Assembly (NCBI RefSeq): GCF_020400655.1
Contig: NZ_JAINRC010000024.1
Coordinates: 1-64,000, forward strand
From: Streptomyces spinosus
GTDB taxonomy: Bacteria; Actinomycetota; Actinomycetes; Streptomycetales; Streptomycetaceae
Direction: 5' to 3'
Length of the DNA stretch: 64,000 bases
Below are positions 27,053 to 35,515 of this stretch, one piece after another. Made by a program: the position numbers and the translations under genes. The notes below the pieces were generated by a model. The model worked only from the letters and a program-made list of their open reading frames with translations. It ran no database searches and was not told the origin of the DNA. Within the stretch, counting starts at the first letter, position 1; each line of letters starts with the position of its first letter.

Positions 27053-29374
27053 ATGTCTCACCTCCGAGCACCGGCCGCCCGCGCCGATCGCCGCGAGGGC
27101 GGCCGGCACGGGCGACCGGTCGCCCGACCCGCTCCCGCACTGCCCGAGACGCACATACGGCCCCAGTTGATGCGGCTCGCCGTCCTGCCGCCCCTCGCGG
27201 TCGCGCTGAGCGCCACCGCCGCGGTGCTCTTCAGCGTCCGCTGCGCCGGCGCGCGCACCGGCCCCCTGCTGTGGGCCGTGCTCGCCGGATCGGTCACCGT
27301 CGCGGTCGCCGGCATCCTGATCGCCGCCGTGGCCGCCGACCGCGCGGCCCGCTCGGTCGCCGACCGCGTCGACGCGCTGCGCCGCACCGCCGCGCGCGGT
27401 GAGGCCGACCTGCATGCCCTGGTAGACGCGCTGCGGCAGGGCGAGACCCCGCCGCGGCACGCCCCGCGCCGCCGGCCGCCCGCCGACGCCGACGACTTCG
27501 AGCTGCTCGCCGCCGATCTGGCGCGCGCGTACGACGGCGCCGTCACCGCCGTCGTACGGGCCGCCCAGCTCTCCAGCCAGACAGGCAGCCAGCAGAAGCT
27601 GGAGGTGTTCGTCAACCTGGCGCGGCGGCTCCAGTCCCTGGTGCACCGGGAGATCTCCATCCTGGACGACCTGGAGAACGAGATCGAGGACCCCGATCTG
27701 CTCAAGGGGCTCTTCCACGTCGACCACCTGGCCACCCGCATCCGCCGGCACGCCGAGAACCTCGCCGTGCTCGGCGGCGCGGTCTCCCGGCGGCAGTGGA
27801 GCAACCCCGTCAGCATGACCGAGGTCCTCCGCTCCGCCATCGCCGAGGTCGAGCAGTACTCCCGCGTCAGGCTGGTGCCGCCCATCGACGGCGAACTGCG
27901 CGGCCACGCCGTCGCCGACGTCATCCACCTGCTCGCCGAACTCGTCGAGAACGCCACGGTGTTCTCCGCCCCGCACACCCAGGTGCTGCTCCGCGCCAAC
28001 CTCGTCACCTCCGGGCTCGCCGTGGAGGTCGAGGACCGCGGCCTGGGCATGCCCGTCGCCGAGCAGGAGCGGATGAACGCCGTGCTCGCCGACCCCGACC
28101 AGGTCAACGTCGCCAGCCTGCTGGCCGACGGCCGCATCGGGCTCTACGTCGTCTCCCAGCTCGCCCGCCGGCACAGCATCCACGTGCGGCTGCAGACCAA
28201 CATCTACGGCGGGGTGCAGGCCGTCCTCGTCGTGCCGCAGGCCCTGCTGGGCAACGCGCCGGGCGTGCCGGGCGCGGACGCCGGGACCGTCGTAGCGCAG
28301 CAGCCGCAGCAGCCGCAGCAGCCTCAGCGGTCGGGGGAGGCCGGGGCGCCCCACGGGGTTCCGGCGATGACACCCGCGCCCGCGCCAGGTGCGGGGAACG
28401 GTCCTGAAGCGGGGCGCGCCGCCCAAGGCGGGCGCGGCTCCACGCAGGGCGGCGAGGGCCGGGCCGGCGAGGCGGCCGGGGCCGGGGCCGGGACGAGCGG
28501 CGGGCAGACCGCGGCGACCGGGCGGCGCAGGCACGCCCAGCGCGGCCCGGAGCGGCGGGGAACCGACAGCGGCGGGCCCGGGCGGCACGGAAGTGCTCCG
28601 GCTCCGCTGCCCGTGCGCGGTGCCCAGGAGGCGCGGCCCACACCCGCCGAGGCCGTGCCCGGCATCAGCGCCGAGGACCGGGCGGCGGTGGAGGCGCACA
28701 CGGGCGTCCTGCCCACCCCGCGCGTCGGCCCGGTCCGCGGCACCATGGACAAGCCCCGGCTGCCCCGCCGGCGCGCCCAGGAGCACATCGTGCCCCAGCT
28801 GCGCGGCGGCCCGCTGCCCCGCCCGGAGAGCGACACCGTCGCCGGCCACGACCCCGGTCTGATGGCCGCCTTCCAGCGCGGCGTCGGACTCGCCGAGGCC
28901 CAGCAGAGCCTGGAATCGGAGCAACCGGAGCCGGGGTTCCGCGAGCCGTTGCCCGAGAGAACGGCGTACCAGAGGACGGCGTACGACACGGCGTACGGGC
29001 ACACGGGCTCGACCCACATGGACGTTGAGCACAGGACAGGCGCGCACCTTCCGGCGTCCACGCCGGTTCCGGCCGAGCCGACGCGCGAACGGCCCGAGCA
29101 CGGCGATCCGGACCACATGGGGTCGCGGCACATGGGTTCGGCCCACATGGACCCGGACCACTCAGCGGAGGGCCACGCGCGCGTGCACCACATGGGGCCG
29201 GGCCATATGGGCACCGAGCACACAGTCCAGCCCGCCACCCCCGAGCAGCTCCCCACCCCTCCGGACCCCACCCCGCAGCACGTGGCCCCCATACCCCAGG
29301 CACCCGCCCACGCGCCCACGGCCGACGGCGTCCGCGGCAGGGGCCGGACCGGCGGGAGCGCACCGGCCGGCTGA
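27053..29374 (+). CDS. cvnA: conservon sensor-kinase-like ATP-binding protein (CvnA)
   Basis: 773-aa membrane protein heading a conservon, the four-gene G-protein-like signalling unit of actinomycetes. Two N-terminal helices (LAVLPPLAVALSATAAVLF and LLWAVLAGSVTVAVAGILI) enclose a very short outer loop. A coiled linker follows, then a HATPase_c domain (N-box LAELVENATVF near residue 300, G-box VEDRGLGMP). A recognisable phosphoacceptor His box is not obvious. Beyond residue about 415 the protein is disordered, with a QQP repeat and a His/Met-rich stretch (687-722). ATG 27053 follows GAGGACGCAG; ATG 26978 is an alternative. Confidence 0.9.
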   Translation: MSHLRAPAARADRREGGRHGRPVARPAPALPETHIRPQLMRLAVLPPLAVALSATAAVLFSVRCAGARTGPLLWAVLAGSVTVAVAGILIAAVAADRAARSVADRVDALRRTAARGEADLHALVDALRQGETPPRHAPRRRPPADADDFELLAADLARAYDGAVTAVVRAAQLSSQTGSQQKLEVFVNLARRLQSLVHREISILDDLENEIEDPDLLKGLFHVDHLATRIRRHAENLAVLGGAVSRRQWSNPVSMTEVLRSAIAEVEQYSRVRLVPPIDGELRGHAVADVIHLLAELVENATVFSAPHTQVLLRANLVTSGLAVEVEDRGLGMPVAEQERMNAVLADPDQVNVASLLADGRIGLYVVSQLARRHSIHVRLQTNIYGGVQAVLVVPQALLGNAPGVPGADAGTVVAQQPQQPQQPQRSGEAGAPHGVPAMTPAPAPGAGNGPEAGRAAQGGRGSTQGGEGRAGEAAGAGAGTSGGQTAATGRRRHAQRGPERRGTDSGGPGRHGSAPAPLPVRGAQEARPTPAEAVPGISAEDRAAVEAHTGVLPTPRVGPVRGTMDKPRLPRRRAQEHIVPQLRGGPLPRPESDTVAGHDPGLMAAFQRGVGLAEAQQSLESEQPEPGFREPLPERTAYQRTAYDTAYGHTGSTHMDVEHRTGAHLPASTPVPAEPTRERPEHGDPDHMGSRHMGSAHMDPDHSAEGHARVHHMGPGHMGTEHTVQPATPEQLPTPPDPTPQHVAPIPQAPAHAPTADGVRGRGRTGGSAPAG

Positions 29375-29404
29375 CCGCCTCCGCCTGCGCACCCCCGCGT
29401 CGTA

Positions 29405-29439
29405 CCCCCGCCCCCGCCCCCACCCCCACCCCCACCCCC
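29405..29439 (+). repeat. six C5 runs in 6-bp register
   Basis: Between cvnA and cvnB, runs of exactly five C occur at 29405, 29411, 29417, 29423, 29429 and 29435, each separated by a single G or A. The bottom strand therefore reads as TGGGGG/CGGGGG units capable of forming a G-quadruplex. It ends 25 bp before the cvnB ribosome-binding site. Confidence 0.85.
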
Positions 29440-29481
29440 AGCGCTCCCGCTGGTCCTCGTACCCCAAGGAGTCGATCCACC

Positions 29482-29916
29482 ATGGCGAGCGATGCGCCGA
29501 CCGTCCACGCCTCCGACCTCGACTGGCTGCTGAGCGGCCTCGTGCAGCGCGTACCGCACACCTCCAGCGCGGTGCTCCTGTCCTGCGACGGACTGGTGAA
29601 GTCCGTGCACGGCCTGGACGCCGACAGCGCCGACCACATGGCGGCCCTGGCCTCGGGTCTGTACTCCCTGGGCCGCAGCGCGGGCGTCCGCTTCGGCGAC
29701 GGCGGGGACGTCCGCCAGGTCGTCGTCGAACTCGACGCGACCCTGCTGTTCGTCACCACCGCCGGCTCCGGCACCTGCCTCGCCGTGCTGGCGGGCCGCG
29801 AGGCCGACGCCGCGGTGCTCGGCTACGAGATGGCGATGCTGGTCAAGAGCGTCCGCCCCTACCTGGTCACCGCACCCCGGCAGCACACCGTCGAATCCAC
29901 GGCGACGAGGCCCTGA
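29482..29916 (+). CDS. cvnB: roadblock/LC7-domain protein (CvnB)
   Basis: 144-aa protein with a roadblock/LC7 fold (LDWLLSGLVQRVPHTSSAVLLSCDGL, then AALASGLYSLGRSAG), the fold of MglB-type regulators that act on small GTPases. In conservons it is thought to bind CvnD and modulate its nucleotide state. ATG 29482 is preceded by AAGGAG (about 29465-29470). cvnC starts 3 bp after its stop. Second gene of the unit. Confidence 0.93.
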   Translation: MASDAPTVHASDLDWLLSGLVQRVPHTSSAVLLSCDGLVKSVHGLDADSADHMAALASGLYSLGRSAGVRFGDGGDVRQVVVELDATLLFVTTAGSGTCLAVLAGREADAAVLGYEMAMLVKSVRPYLVTAPRQHTVESTATRP

Positions 29917-29918
29917 GC

Positions 29919-30290
29919 GTGGCCGCAGCCGGCGACGGGCCCTGGCTGGACGATGCGGCCGGACGGCTCGTGCGGCCGTTCACGGTGAGCAACGGCCGCA
30001 CCGAACCCAGCATCGCCCTCGACCTGATGTCGCAGGTGATGGCCACCGGCGTCACCCCGCTCGGCTACCTCGGCCCCGAGCACGCGCAGGCGCTCGACCT
30101 GTGCCGCGCGCCCGTCTCGGTGGCCGAGGTCGCCGCCCAGCTGAAACTGCCCGCCGTGGTCACCAAGGTGCTGCTCTCCGACCTGGTCGACTGCGGCGCG
30201 CTGACCACCAAGCCGCCCGTGTACCACCACACACCCACTGACCGGTCCCTGCTGGAGGCAGTGCTCGATGGACTACGACGACAGCTCTGA
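29919..30290 (+). CDS. cvnC: DUF742 protein (CvnC)
   Basis: 123-aa DUF742 protein; function in the conservon is not established, though a winged-helix-like fold is plausible. Seen: the typical LVRPFTVSNGRTEPSIALDLMSQV at residues about 18-40 and LDLCRAPVSVAEVAAQLKLP, which looks like a helix-turn-helix. GTG 29919 is three bases after the cvnB stop, and the gene overlaps cvnD by 23 bp, indicating tight coupling. Confidence 0.92.
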   Translation: MAAAGDGPWLDDAAGRLVRPFTVSNGRTEPSIALDLMSQVMATGVTPLGYLGPEHAQALDLCRAPVSVAEVAAQLKLPAVVTKVLLSDLVDCGALTTKPPVYHHTPTDRSLLEAVLDGLRRQL

Positions 30291-30867
30291 CCCGTTCCCG
30301 ACCGCGCTCAAGATCCTGGTGGCGGGCGGGTTCGGCGTCGGCAAGACCACCTTCGTGGGCGCGGTCAGCGAGATCGCGCCGCTCAGCACGGAGGAGCTGC
30401 TCACCACGGTCAGCGTCGGCACGGACAGTCTCGACGGCGTCGAGAACAAGATGGAGACCACGGTCGCCATGGACTTCGGCCGGATCACCCTCGATCCGCG
30501 CCATGTGCTGTACCTGTTCGGCACGCCGGGGCAGGAGCGGTTCTGGTTCATGTGGGACGAGCTGTCCGAGGGCGCGCTCGGCGCGGTGATCCTCGCCGAC
30601 ACCCGGCGCCTGCAGGACTGCTTCGCCGCCGTGGACTTCTTCGAGGAACGAGGGCTCGCCTTCATCGTCGCCCTCAACGAGTTCGACGGCTCCCACCGTT
30701 ACGACCCCGAGGAGGTGCGGGCCGCCATCGACCTGGACCCGCGCATCCCGGTGGTCCGCTGCGACGCCCGGATCTCCAGCTCCGGCGTCCAGACCCTGCT
30801 CGTCCTCGTCCGTCATCTCCTCGCCCACGCCCCGGCGACCGCGCCCAGCCACGGCGCCCACATGTGA
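30268..30867 (+). CDS. cvnD: Ras-like GTPase (CvnD)
   Basis: 199-aa cytoplasmic GTPase of the conservon. Seen: P-loop GGFGVGKTT (residues 20-28), switch II LFGTPGQERF, and a VALNEFD motif in place of the classical NKxD, with the Asn and Asp kept. The position of the catalytic residue after the G3 Gly is Gln (GQE). Acts with CvnB as GTPase/regulator pair beneath the membrane kinase CvnA. Start ATG 30268 lies within cvnC. Confidence 0.94.
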   Translation: MDYDDSSDPFPTALKILVAGGFGVGKTTFVGAVSEIAPLSTEELLTTVSVGTDSLDGVENKMETTVAMDFGRITLDPRHVLYLFGTPGQERFWFMWDELSEGALGAVILADTRRLQDCFAAVDFFEERGLAFIVALNEFDGSHRYDPEEVRAAIDLDPRIPVVRCDARISSSGVQTLLVLVRHLLAHAPATAPSHGAHM

Positions 30868-30928
30868 TCCCGCCCTACCGCCCACGGAGCCCCCATATGA
30901 GGTATGCCCACAGCGACGGAGCCCGGCC

Positions 30929-31504
30929 ATGAGCTACGAGCCGCCACGGCCGGTCCGGGGTCTGCTGCTCACCCCCGAGGACAAGGAGGCGCCCGCCCGC
31001 GTCCACCGGTTGCGCCGGCTCGGCCTGGCGGACCGGCCCGACCCCGCGCTCGACGCGTTCGCGGACCACCTCGCGCAGCTCACCGGCGCGCTCTACGCCA
31101 TGGTCAACTTCATAGCCGAGGAGCACCAGTTCTTCGCGGGCCTGAGCGCCCCGGCCACCTCCCCGGTCGTACGGGACGACGGCACCAGGGCCCGGATCGG
31201 CCGGGTCCTGCCGCGCGACCACGGTTTCTGCCCCCATGTGGTGGTCCGCCGCAAGGCACTGGTCCTGGAGGACGTCGGCGACTACCCCCGGTTCGCGTGC
31301 AACCCGGTCGTCGACGGCTACGGCATCCGCTCCTACCTCGGCGCCCCCCTCATCGACAGCTCCGGCATGGCGCTCGGCACCGTGTGCGCGGCCGACACGG
31401 CGCCCCGCGCCTGGGGCAGGCCGGGCCTGGAGACCATCAAGGCGCTCGCCGCCGAACTCGTCGTACGCCTCGAACGGAGTAGGGAGGACGGACTTCCTCT
31501 GTGA
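30929..31504 (+). CDS. GAF-domain protein linked to the conservon
   Basis: 191-aa protein consisting of one GAF domain (about residues 20-185: FADHLAQLTGALYAMVNFIAEEHQFFAGL; HGFCPHVVVRRKALVLEDV; SYLGAPLIDSSGMALGTVCAAD). GAF domains bind small ligands, haem or chromophores. No output domain is attached, so it may sense for the conservon proteins encoded 61 bp upstream on the same strand. ATG 30929 has GGAG shortly before it. The role in the pathway is inferred from position only. Confidence 0.87.
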   Translation: MSYEPPRPVRGLLLTPEDKEAPARVHRLRRLGLADRPDPALDAFADHLAQLTGALYAMVNFIAEEHQFFAGLSAPATSPVVRDDGTRARIGRVLPRDHGFCPHVVVRRKALVLEDVGDYPRFACNPVVDGYGIRSYLGAPLIDSSGMALGTVCAADTAPRAWGRPGLETIKALAAELVVRLERSREDGLPL

Positions 31505-31702
31505 CGCGGAGGACCCCCGCGCGGGGCGGCGCGACGGGCGTTTCCGGGGGGGCGTGTAGGAAAGCTGAGGCGCCGGTTAAGAAAAGCTCGATGGACCCGG
31601 GCCCGCGCGTACGGCAGATTGCAGGGTGATTCCACCCCTCTGACCCGGTGCGGCTCCTTCGGCGTGCCCGCGGGCCGGGCCTCACCCACAGGAGCCGTAG
31701 CG

Positions 31703-32731
31703 TTGAAGGCGCTGGTCAAGGAGAAGGCGGAGCCGGGACTCTGGCTGACGGACGTCCCGGAGCCCGCCATCGGCCCCGGGGACGTCCTGATCAAGGTCAT
31801 GCGGACCGGTATCTGCGGCACGGACCTGCACATCCGGTCCTGGGACGGCTGGGCCCGGCAGACGATCCGGACCCCGCTCGTGCTGGGCCACGAGTTCGTC
31901 GGGCAGGTCGTCGAGACCGGGCGGGACGTGGCCGACATCCGCATCGGCGACCGGGTCAGCGGCGAGGGCCACCTGGTGTGCGGCAAGTGCCGCAACTGCC
32001 TGGCCGGCCGCCGGCACCTGTGCCGCGCCACCGTCGGCCTCGGCGTCGGCCGCGACGGGGCGTTCGCCGAGTACGTGGCCCTGCCCGCCTCCAACGTCTG
32101 GGTGCACCGCGTCCCCGTCGACCTCGACGTCGCCGCGATCTTCGACCCGTTCGGCAACGCCGTGCACACCGCGCTCTCCTTCCCGCTGGTCGGCGAGGAC
32201 GTGCTGATCACCGGCGCGGGCCCGATCGGCCTGATGGCCGCCGCCGTGGCCCGGCACGCGGGCGCCCGCAACGTCGTCGTCACCGACGTCAGCGAGGAGC
32301 GCCTGGAGATCGCCCGCAAGATAGGGGTGAGCCTCGCCCTGAACGTCGCCGGGTCCACCATCGCCGACGGACAGCGCGAACTGGGGCTGCGCGAGGGCTT
32401 CGACATCGGCCTGGAGATGTCCGGCCGGCCCGAGGCCATGCGCGACATGATCGCGAACATGACGCACGGCGGCCGGATCGCCATGCTCGGCCTGCCCGCC
32501 GAGGAGTTCCCGGTCGACTGGGCCCGCATCGTCACCTCGATGATCACCATCAAGGGCATCTACGGCCGCGAGATGTTCGAGACCTGGTACGCGATGTCGG
32601 TGCTGCTGGAGGGCGGCCTGGACCTCGCCCCCGTGATCACCGGCCGGTACGACTACCGCGACTTCGAGGCGGCCTTCGCCGACGCCGCGAGCGGCAGGGG
32701 CGGCAAGGTCATCCTGGACTGGACCGCGTAA
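31703..32731 (+). CDS. tdh: L-threonine 3-dehydrogenase
   Basis: Zinc- and NAD-dependent oxidation of threonine to 2-amino-3-ketobutyrate, first step of threonine-to-glycine catabolism. 342 aa, the usual length, with TTG at 31703 giving the canonical [12 protein letters not shown] start; AGGAG lies about 9 bases upstream. Seen: catalytic zinc ligands C38, H63 and E64, structural zinc C93, C96, C99 and C107, and the Rossmann motif [14 protein letters not shown]. Followed 44 bp later by kbl, whose product takes the unstable intermediate. Confidence 0.95.
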   Translation: MKALVKEKAEPGLWLTDVPEPAIGPGDVLIKVMRTGICGTDLHIRSWDGWARQTIRTPLVLGHEFVGQVVETGRDVADIRIGDRVSGEGHLVCGKCRNCLAGRRHLCRATVGLGVGRDGAFAEYVALPASNVWVHRVPVDLDVAAIFDPFGNAVHTALSFPLVGEDVLITGAGPIGLMAAAVARHAGARNVVVTDVSEERLEIARKIGVSLALNVAGSTIADGQRELGLREGFDIGLEMSGRPEAMRDMIANMTHGGRIAMLGLPAEEFPVDWARIVTSMITIKGIYGREMFETWYAMSVLLEGGLDLAPVITGRYDYRDFEAAFADAASGRGGKVILDWTA

Positions 32732-32775
32732 CCCCCTTCACCCGCAAGCACCTTCAGGTATTCAGGAGCTCCCTC

Positions 32776-33969
32776 ATGTTCGACACCGTCCGCGACGACC
32801 TGCGCGCCACCCTCGACGAGATCCGCGCCGCCGGCCTGCACAAGCCCGAGCGCGTCATCGGCACCCCGCAGTCCGCGACCGTGAACGTCACCGCCGGCGG
32901 CCGCCCCGGCGAGGTCCTCAACTTCTGCGCCAACAACTACCTCGGCCTCGCCGACCACCCCGACGTGATCGCCGCCGCCCACGCCGCCCTGGACCGCTGG
33001 GGCTACGGCATGGCCTCCGTCCGCTTCATCTGCGGCACCCAGGAGGTGCACAAGGAGCTGGAGGCCCGGCTGTCGGCGTTCCTCGGCCAGGAGGACACCA
33101 TCCTGTACTCCTCCTGCTTCGACGCCAACGGCGGTGTCTTCGAGACCCTGCTCGGCGAGGAGGACGCGGTGATCTCCGACGCCCTCAACCACGCCTCCAT
33201 CATCGACGGCATCCGCCTGTCCAAGGCCCGCCGCTTCCGTTACGCCAACCGCGACCTCGCGGACCTGGAGGCCAAGCTCAAGGAGGCGTCCGACGCCCGG
33301 CGCCGCCTGATCGTCACCGACGGCGTGTTCTCCATGGACGGCTACGTCGCGCCCCTCGCGGAGATCTGCGACCTCGCCGACCGCTACGACGCGATGGTCA
33401 TGGTCGACGACTCGCACGCCGTCGGCTTCGTCGGCCCGACCGGCCGCGGCACCCCCGAGCTGCACGGCGTCATGGACCGCGTCGACATCATCACCGGCAC
33501 CCTCGGCAAGGCCCTCGGCGGGGCCTCCGGCGGTTACGTCGCCGCCCGCGCCGAGATCGTCGCCCTGCTGCGCCAGCGCTCCCGCCCCTACCTCTTCTCC
33601 AACACGCTCGCCCCGGTGATCGCCGCCGCCTCCCTGAAGGTCCTCGACCTGCTGGAGTCCGCCGACGACCTGCGCGTGCGGCTCGCCGAGAACACCGCGC
33701 TGTTCCGCCGCCGGATGACCGAGGAGGGCTTCGACATCCTCCCTGGCGACCACGCCATCGCCCCCGTCATGATCGGGGACGCGGCGAAGGCGGCCCGGAT
33801 GGCCGAACTGCTCCTGGAGCGCGGGGTCTACGTGATCGGGTTCTCCTACCCGGTCGTCCCGCAGGGACAGGCCCGCATCCGCGTCCAGCTGTCCGCCGCG
33901 CACTCCACGCAGGACGTCGACCGCGCGGTCGACGCGTTCGTCGCGGCGCGCGCCGAGCTGGCGGCCTGA
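32776..33969 (+). CDS. kbl: glycine C-acetyltransferase (2-amino-3-ketobutyrate CoA ligase)
   Basis: PLP enzyme of 397 aa cleaving 2-amino-3-ketobutyrate with CoA into glycine and acetyl-CoA. Alpha-oxoamine synthase family. Seen: [37 protein letters not shown] and the PLP lysine K245 in [16 protein letters not shown] 32776 is preceded by CAGGAG. Forms an operon with tdh. The stop codon lies in the promoter of the LysR gene that follows. Confidence 0.96.
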   Translation: MFDTVRDDLRATLDEIRAAGLHKPERVIGTPQSATVNVTAGGRPGEVLNFCANNYLGLADHPDVIAAAHAALDRWGYGMASVRFICGTQEVHKELEARLSAFLGQEDTILYSSCFDANGGVFETLLGEEDAVISDALNHASIIDGIRLSKARRFRYANRDLADLEAKLKEASDARRRLIVTDGVFSMDGYVAPLAEICDLADRYDAMVMVDDSHAVGFVGPTGRGTPELHGVMDRVDIITGTLGKALGGASGGYVAARAEIVALLRQRSRPYLFSNTLAPVIAAASLKVLDLLESADDLRVRLAENTALFRRRMTEEGFDILPGDHAIAPVMIGDAAKAARMAELLLERGVYVIGFSYPVVPQGQARIRVQLSAAHSTQDVDRAVDAFVAARAELAA

Positions 33970-33993
33970 CCAGGGCGGACGCCCTGGGATAAT
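33966..33993 (+). promoter_or_regulatory. promoter of leaderless LysR gene with internal dyad
   Basis: CTGACC (33966-33971) and GATAAT (33988-33993) are separated by 16 bp. The last T is 6 bases before the ATG at 34000, so transcription should begin at or next to the start codon. CCAGGGC (33970-33976) and GCCCTGG (33981-33987) form a perfect dyad between the two elements; it may be an operator or the terminator of kbl. Confidence 0.65.
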
Positions 33994-33999
33994 GGGGGC

Positions 34000-34902
34000 A
34001 TGATCGAGGCACGGCGGCTCCACATCCTGCGTGCGGTGGCCGACCACCGCACGGTCACCGCTGCGGCCGCCGCGCTCTACCTCACCCCCTCCGCCGTCTC
34101 CCAGCAGCTGACGGCCCTGGAGCAGGAGACCGGCCACCGGCTGGTCGAGCGCGGCGCCAAGGGCGTACGGCTCACCCCGGCGGGCGAGATCCTGCTCAGC
34201 CACACCAACGCGGTCCTCGCGCAGCTGGAGCGTGCCGAGGCCGAGCTGGCCGCCTACGGCTCGGGCGAGGCGGGCACGGTCACCGTGGCGGCCTTCGCGA
34301 CCGGCATCGCCCAGGTCGTGGCCCCGGCCGTGGCCCGCCTCGCCCGGCACGCGCCCGGCATAAGGATCCGGGTGCAGGACGCGGAGGGCGACGCCAGCCT
34401 GCCCATGGTTTTGGACCGGCAGGTCGACGTCGCGGTCGCCGTCGAGTACCGGGGCGCGCCGTCCGCCGACGACCCCCGTCTGACCCACGTCCCGCTGTAC
34501 GCCGAGCCGTTCGACGCCGTCGTACCCCTCGGGCACCGTCTGGCGGACGTCCCCGAGGTGCCCCTCGCCGACCTGGCCAAGGACACGTGGATCGGGCCGT
34601 ACCCCGGCAACCCGTGCCACGACGTGGTCGTCCTCGCCTGCGAGAGCGCAGGCTTCCAGCCCCGCCTGGAGCACTCCTCCGACGACTTCCGGGCCGTCGT
34701 CGCCCTCGCCTCGGCCGACGCGGGCGTGGCCCTCGTCCCGCGCTCGGCGCTGCGCGGCATGGACCTGTCCGGCGTGGTCGTCCGCCCCGTCGACGGCGTC
34801 GCCCCGACCCGCCGGGTCTTCGCCGCCGTCCGCCGCGGCGCCGAGGGGCACCCGCTGATCCGCCCGGTGCTGGAGGCGCTGGGCGAGGCGGCGCAGGCGT
34901 GA
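34000..34902 (+). CDS. LysR-family transcriptional regulator
   Basis: 300-aa regulator. Winged HTH at residues 1-60 (RRLHILRAVADHRTVTAAAAALYLTPSAVSQQLTALEQETGHRLVERG) and a periplasmic-binding-like effector domain from about 90. Placed directly after tdh-kbl on the same strand with its own promoter; apparently translated from a leaderless message because no ribosome-binding site precedes ATG 34000. Target genes are not evident; tdh-kbl is a possibility, though LysR genes are more often divergent from their targets. Confidence 0.92.
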   Translation: MIEARRLHILRAVADHRTVTAAAAALYLTPSAVSQQLTALEQETGHRLVERGAKGVRLTPAGEILLSHTNAVLAQLERAEAELAAYGSGEAGTVTVAAFATGIAQVVAPAVARLARHAPGIRIRVQDAEGDASLPMVLDRQVDVAVAVEYRGAPSADDPRLTHVPLYAEPFDAVVPLGHRLADVPEVPLADLAKDTWIGPYPGNPCHDVVVLACESAGFQPRLEHSSDDFRAVVALASADAGVALVPRSALRGMDLSGVVVRPVDGVAPTRRVFAAVRRGAEGHPLIRPVLEALGEAAQA

Positions 34903-34930
34903 GGCTTGCGTAACAACGCCGTCTCATGTG

Positions 34931-34945
34931 CGGGATAGCGTCCCG
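34931..34945 (+). promoter_or_regulatory. dyad before second XRE-cupin gene
   Basis: CGGGA-TAGCG-TCCCG, a 5-bp perfect inverted repeat with 5-bp spacing, three bases before the ATG at 34949. The same TTGCC-N5-GGCAA geometry is seen at the other XRE-cupin gene of this window, so this may be an autoregulatory site. Confidence 0.4.
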
Positions 34946-34948
34946 GAA

Positions 34949-35515
34949 ATGAGAAACGAGGACACCGTCGATCTCCTCATCGGCGCCCGGCTCGCCGAAC
35001 TGCGCGCCCAGCACGGCTGGTCGCTCGGCGAACTGGCGGAGCGCAGCGGGGTCAGCCGGTCCACCCTGTGGCGCGCCGAACACGCGGAGACCAGCCCCAC
35101 CGCCGCCCTGCTGAACCGGCTCTGCCACGTCTACGGCCGCACCATGTCCCAACTGCTCAGCGAGGTCGAGGCGGCACCGGCGCCGCTGGTCCGGGCCGCC
35201 GAGCAGCGGGTGTGGGAGGACCGCGCCTCGGGTTTCGTCCGCAGGTCCGTGTCCCCGCCGCACACCGGACTGCGCGGGGAACTGGTCGAGGGCCGGCTCG
35301 TCCCGGGCGCGGACATCGCCTACGACCGCCCGCCCGTGCCCGGCCTGGAACAGCACCTGTGGCTGCTGGAGGGGGCGCTGGAGGTGACGGCCGGGGAGCA
35401 GGTCCACCGGCTCGGCGCGGGGGACTGCCTGCGGACGCGGGTGACCGGAGCGACCCGCTTCCGCTGCGCCGGTCCGGACGAGGCACGGTACGTGCTGGCG
35501 GTGGTGCGGCCATGA
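34949..35515 (+). CDS. XRE-family regulator with cupin domain
   Basis: 188 aa: HTH at residues about 12-65 (LRAQHGWSLGELAERSGVSRSTLWRAEHAETSPT) and a C-terminal cupin (LEQHLWLLEGALEVTAGEQVHRLGAGDCLRTRVTGATRFR). The cupin retains a shortened barrel and few histidines, so metal binding is uncertain. ATG 34949 matches the conserved start; GTG 34928 would add seven residues. The stop overlaps the GNAT gene start (ATGATG), so regulator and acetyltransferase are one operon, a common pairing in Streptomyces. Confidence 0.88.
   Translation: MRNEDTVDLLIGARLAELRAQHGWSLGELAERSGVSRSTLWRAEHAETSPTAALLNRLCHVYGRTMSQLLSEVEAAPAPLVRAAEQRVWEDRASGFVRRSVSPPHTGLRGELVEGRLVPGADIAYDRPPVPGLEQHLWLLEGALEVTAGEQVHRLGAGDCLRTRVTGATRFRCAGPDEARYVLAVVRP

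Noticed and set aside
28299-28329. Tandem CAGCAGCCG-type repeat in cvnA as an independent element
   Set aside because: It encodes a short QQP repeat within the disordered linker of CvnA and is best explained as coding low-complexity sequence.
26909-29161. 750-codon minus-strand frame opposite cvnA
   Set aside because: Antisense shadow of a well-supported conservon gene.
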